DNA from: Candidatus Colwelliibacteriota bacterium
GTDB taxonomy: Bacteria > Patescibacteriota > Minisyncoccia > UBA6257 > Colwellbacteraceae
Length of the DNA stretch: 28,716 nucleotides
Assembly: GCA_014874305.1 (NCBI GenBank)
Contig: JACWAO010000028.1
Coordinates: 1 to 28,716 of the forward strand
Direction: 5' to 3'
The notes beneath the pieces were generated by a model. That model was given only the letters and a program-made list of their open reading frames with translations, was not told the origin of the DNA and made no database searches. Positions 26,936-28,716 of this stretch are shown here, one piece after another (the stretch's first letter is position 1; each line of letters opens with the position of its first letter). The position numbers were made by a program, and so were the translations under genes.

Positions 26936-28567
26936 ATGGCAAAGCAAATTTTATTTGATGAAAAGGCGAGAGCGGCCCTAAAGAGAGGGGTGGATAAGTT
27001 GGCCGACGCGGTCAAGGTTACTCTTGGTCCTAAGGGAAGAGCCGTGGTGCTCGGAAAAAGCTACGGCTCGCCGATGGTGACGCATGACGGCGTTACTATC
27101 GCCAAGGAGATCGAGCTTGAGGACAAGATAGAAAATATCGGCGCTTCTCTTGTTAAAGAAGTCGCTTCGAAGACTGGAGATGTCGCCGGAGACGGCACCA
27201 CGACCGCGACGCTTCTGGCGCAGGTGCTTGTGAACGAAGGATTAAAAAACGTTGCCGCCGGAGCGGACACAGTGGCTATTTATGAGGGAATACAGAAAGC
27301 CAAGGAGGCGGTAGTTAAATCTCTTAAAGATCTCTCGAGAAAGATAAATAACAAAGAGGAGATAGCGCAGGTGGCCTCGAATTCGGCTCGCGATTTGGAG
27401 GTTGGGCAGATGATCGCCGACATTATAGATAAGGTAGGCAAGGATGTGGTGATAACCGTTGAGGAATCGCAAACCCTCGGGCTCTCCAAAGAAATGGTGG
27501 AGGGAATGCAGTTCGACAGGGGATACGTCTCGGCTTACATGGTAACTAACAGTGAGAAAATGGAAGCGGTAATGGAGAATCCGTACGTTTTGGTGACCGA
27601 CCAGAAGATTTCCGCCATATCCGATCTTCTTCCGCTCCTCGAGAAGATAATACAGGGCGGCAAGAAGGAGCTGTTTATAGTCGCCGATGACATTGAGGGC
27701 GAGGCGCTCGCGACTTTGGTTGTAAACAAACTCCGCGGCATTTTCAGCGTTTTGGCGGTGAAGGCTCCTGGGTTCGGCGACAGAAAGAAAGAAATGCTTG
27801 AGGATATCGCCGCGGTTACCGGCGCGGAACTTATTTCCGAGGAGGTAGGGAAGAAACTTTCGAACACCGATATTACCGCGCTTGGACAGGCGCATCGCGT
27901 CGTATCCAACAAGGACAACACTATTATAGTGGGCGGAAAAGGAGATAAGAGCGCTATAGAAAAAAGGATCGCCCAGATTAAGGCCCAGTTAGAAAAAACC
28001 GACTCTGAGTATGACAGGGAGAAAATGCAGGAGAGGTTGGGCAAACTTTCGGGAGGAGTGGCGGTAATAAAAGTCGGAGCGGCCACCGAGGTTGAGCAGA
28101 AGGAAAGACAGCACAGGATCGAGGACGCGATACAGGCGACGAAGGCCGCTATCGAGGAGGGAATAGTCCCTGGGGGCGGCGTGGCTCTGGTGCGCGCTTC
28201 AACTTCTTTGGATAAGGAGATAGATCCGGCTAAGCCGGAGAGTATAGGAATGAAAATAGTGCGCGACAGCTTGTACGCTCCCGTTCAGCAGATCGCAAAG
28301 AATGCCGGATACGATGGAGCGGTTGTTCTGCATAAGGTTAAGGAGGGGGAGAAGGATTATGGATTTAATGCCCTGACCGGCAAGTATGAGGGATTGATAC
28401 AGGCGGGAGTGATAGATCCGACGAAGGTTACCCGGATCGCTTTGGAGAACGCGATCTCCGTCGCTTCGATGTTGCTTATAACCGAGGCGGTTGTCGCGGA
28501 TATTCCGGAGAAGAAGGAGAAGGATGTCCACAGCCACGGCGAGTACGGCGAGATGGGGGAGTACTAG
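26936..28567 (+). CDS. groL: GroEL chaperonin
   Basis: 543 residues. The N-terminal part reads AKQILFDEKARAALKRGVDKLADAVKVTLGPKGR, the ATP-binding GDGTTTATLLAQ is near 86-97, the apical domain runs about 190-370, and the ATP-site EEGIVPGGG is near 405. The protein forms double seven-membered rings that fold proteins in the cytosol together with GroES. The C-terminus ends HSHGEYGEMGEY instead of the usual flexible Gly-Gly-Met repeats. In the cage this tail lines the chamber floor, so the acidic, Tyr- and His-containing end may alter how the cage treats its substrates. Downstream lies a repeat (28570-28607), with no clear terminator. Confidence 0.97.
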   Translation: MAKQILFDEKARAALKRGVDKLADAVKVTLGPKGRAVVLGKSYGSPMVTHDGVTIAKEIELEDKIENIGASLVKEVASKTGDVAGDGTTTATLLAQVLVNEGLKNVAAGADTVAIYEGIQKAKEAVVKSLKDLSRKINNKEEIAQVASNSARDLEVGQMIADIIDKVGKDVVITVEESQTLGLSKEMVEGMQFDRGYVSAYMVTNSEKMEAVMENPYVLVTDQKISAISDLLPLLEKIIQGGKKELFIVADDIEGEALATLVVNKLRGIFSVLAVKAPGFGDRKKEMLEDIAAVTGAELISEEVGKKLSNTDITALGQAHRVVSNKDNTIIVGGKGDKSAIEKRIAQIKAQLEKTDSEYDREKMQERLGKLSGGVAVIKVGAATEVEQKERQHRIEDAIQATKAAIEEGIVPGGGVALVRASTSLDKEIDPAKPESIGMKIVRDSLYAPVQQIAKNAGYDGAVVLHKVKEGEKDYGFNALTGKYEGLIQAGVIDPTKVTRIALENAISVASMLLITEAVVADIPEKKEKDVHSHGEYGEMGEY

Positions 28568-28569
28568 TC

Positions 28570-28607
28570 GTGGACCGCGAATCGTAAAACGCGATTCACG
28601 ATTCAAG
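28570..28607. repeat. Repeat after groEL with a GAATCG hairpin
   Basis: 28570-28590 matches 23674-23694 (20 of 21). 28591-28607 (GCGATTCACGATTCAAG) matches 26559-26575 (15 of 17). GAATCGT and ACGATTC inside form a weak hairpin without a T run. Confidence 0.6.
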
Positions 28608-28625
28608 ACGTAAGGTTCTTCTTAT

Positions 28626-28653
28626 TTGAGTTAAATAGAAAATCTAGTACCAT
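28626..28653 (+). promoter_or_regulatory. Candidate promoter of the last gene
   Basis: TTGAGT (28626-28631), 16 nt, TACCAT (28648-28653), and 7 nt to the ATG at 28661. TATAAT at 28657-28662 overlaps the ATG and would start too late. Confidence 0.35.
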
Positions 28654-28660
28654 TACTATA

Positions 28661-28716
28661 ATGATCTATTTAATAATAATTATAGCCTTATTGCTTATCT
28701 GGGCCGTCTACAGTTA
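28661..28716 (+). CDS. Start of a membrane protein, possibly LemA family (partial)
   Basis: Eighteen residues before the window ends: MIYLIIIIALLLIWAVYS, one N-terminal membrane helix. LemA proteins of CPR and other bacteria start in this way, with a YNGLV segment next, but the deciding part is outside the window. Any single-pass membrane protein remains possible. Confidence 0.45.
   Translation, partial: MIYLIIIIALLLIWAVYS

Noticed and set aside
27242..28086. Long minus-strand reading frames inside groEL
   Set aside because: They are shadows of groEL and have no domain, start context or promoter.

Overview
The window looks like chromosomal DNA of a Candidate Phyla Radiation (Patescibacteria) bacterium, most likely a Parcubacteria-type genome. 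This is inferred from gene content: a 58-residue CxxC/CxxC zinc-ribbon protein, a PaaX/Cas2-like protein, DUF192, a membrane-anchored methyltransferase, lamin-tail secreted proteins, GH130 enzymes, a small RmuC and a short ValRS. The genes are compact, with 1-22 nt overlaps. The standard code fits: TGA ends several genes and is never read through. No rRNA, CRISPR array, insertion sequence or phage gene is visible.

Layout. 1-230 (-) is the N-terminus of a polyprenyl glycosyl-phosphotransferase. 431-869 holds a zinc ribbon ending in a strong terminator, then a small SPW-repeat membrane protein. 1047-2206 is a glutaredoxin/thioredoxin-reductase pair. 2235-2822 is a PaaX/Cas2-like protein followed by a perfect 34-bp palindrome. 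3126-8849 codes for a membrane-anchored small protein, a 1570-residue secreted zinc nuclease/phospholipase-like protein with three lamin-tail domains, and a SpoU methyltransferase. 8947-9842 is DUF192 plus a methyltransferase. 9930-13983 has GAPDH, two paralogous polytopic membrane proteins (the second carrying a pseudopilin-like tail) and ribose-5-phosphate isomerase B, followed by tRNA-Leu(UAA). 14310-18945 (-) is a four-gene mannose island. 19174-23528 has tsaD, valS, a PrsW protease and Hsp20. A repeat-rich gap with tRNA-Glu(UUC) follows. 23907-28567 has a membrane glycosyltransferase, rmuC, groES and groEL. The window ends in the first codons of a LemA-like gene.

The most coherent system is the island at 14310-18945: three GH130 domains (one protein carries two in tandem), a phosphomannose-isomerase-type cupin, and a fusion of a HxGH nucleotidylyltransferase with a eukaryote-type phosphomannomutase. 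If the GH130 enzymes are phosphorylases, the set would link fructose-6-P, mannose-6-P, mannose-1-P and a beta-mannoside. That could be a mannan salvage route or a reserve similar to the mannogen of Leishmania.

A second theme is gene starts. For at least eight genes a -10-like hexamer ends 6-7 nt before the ATG, so the mRNA would start at or next to the start codon (leaderless). Intergenic DNA carries several families of short palindromic repeats.
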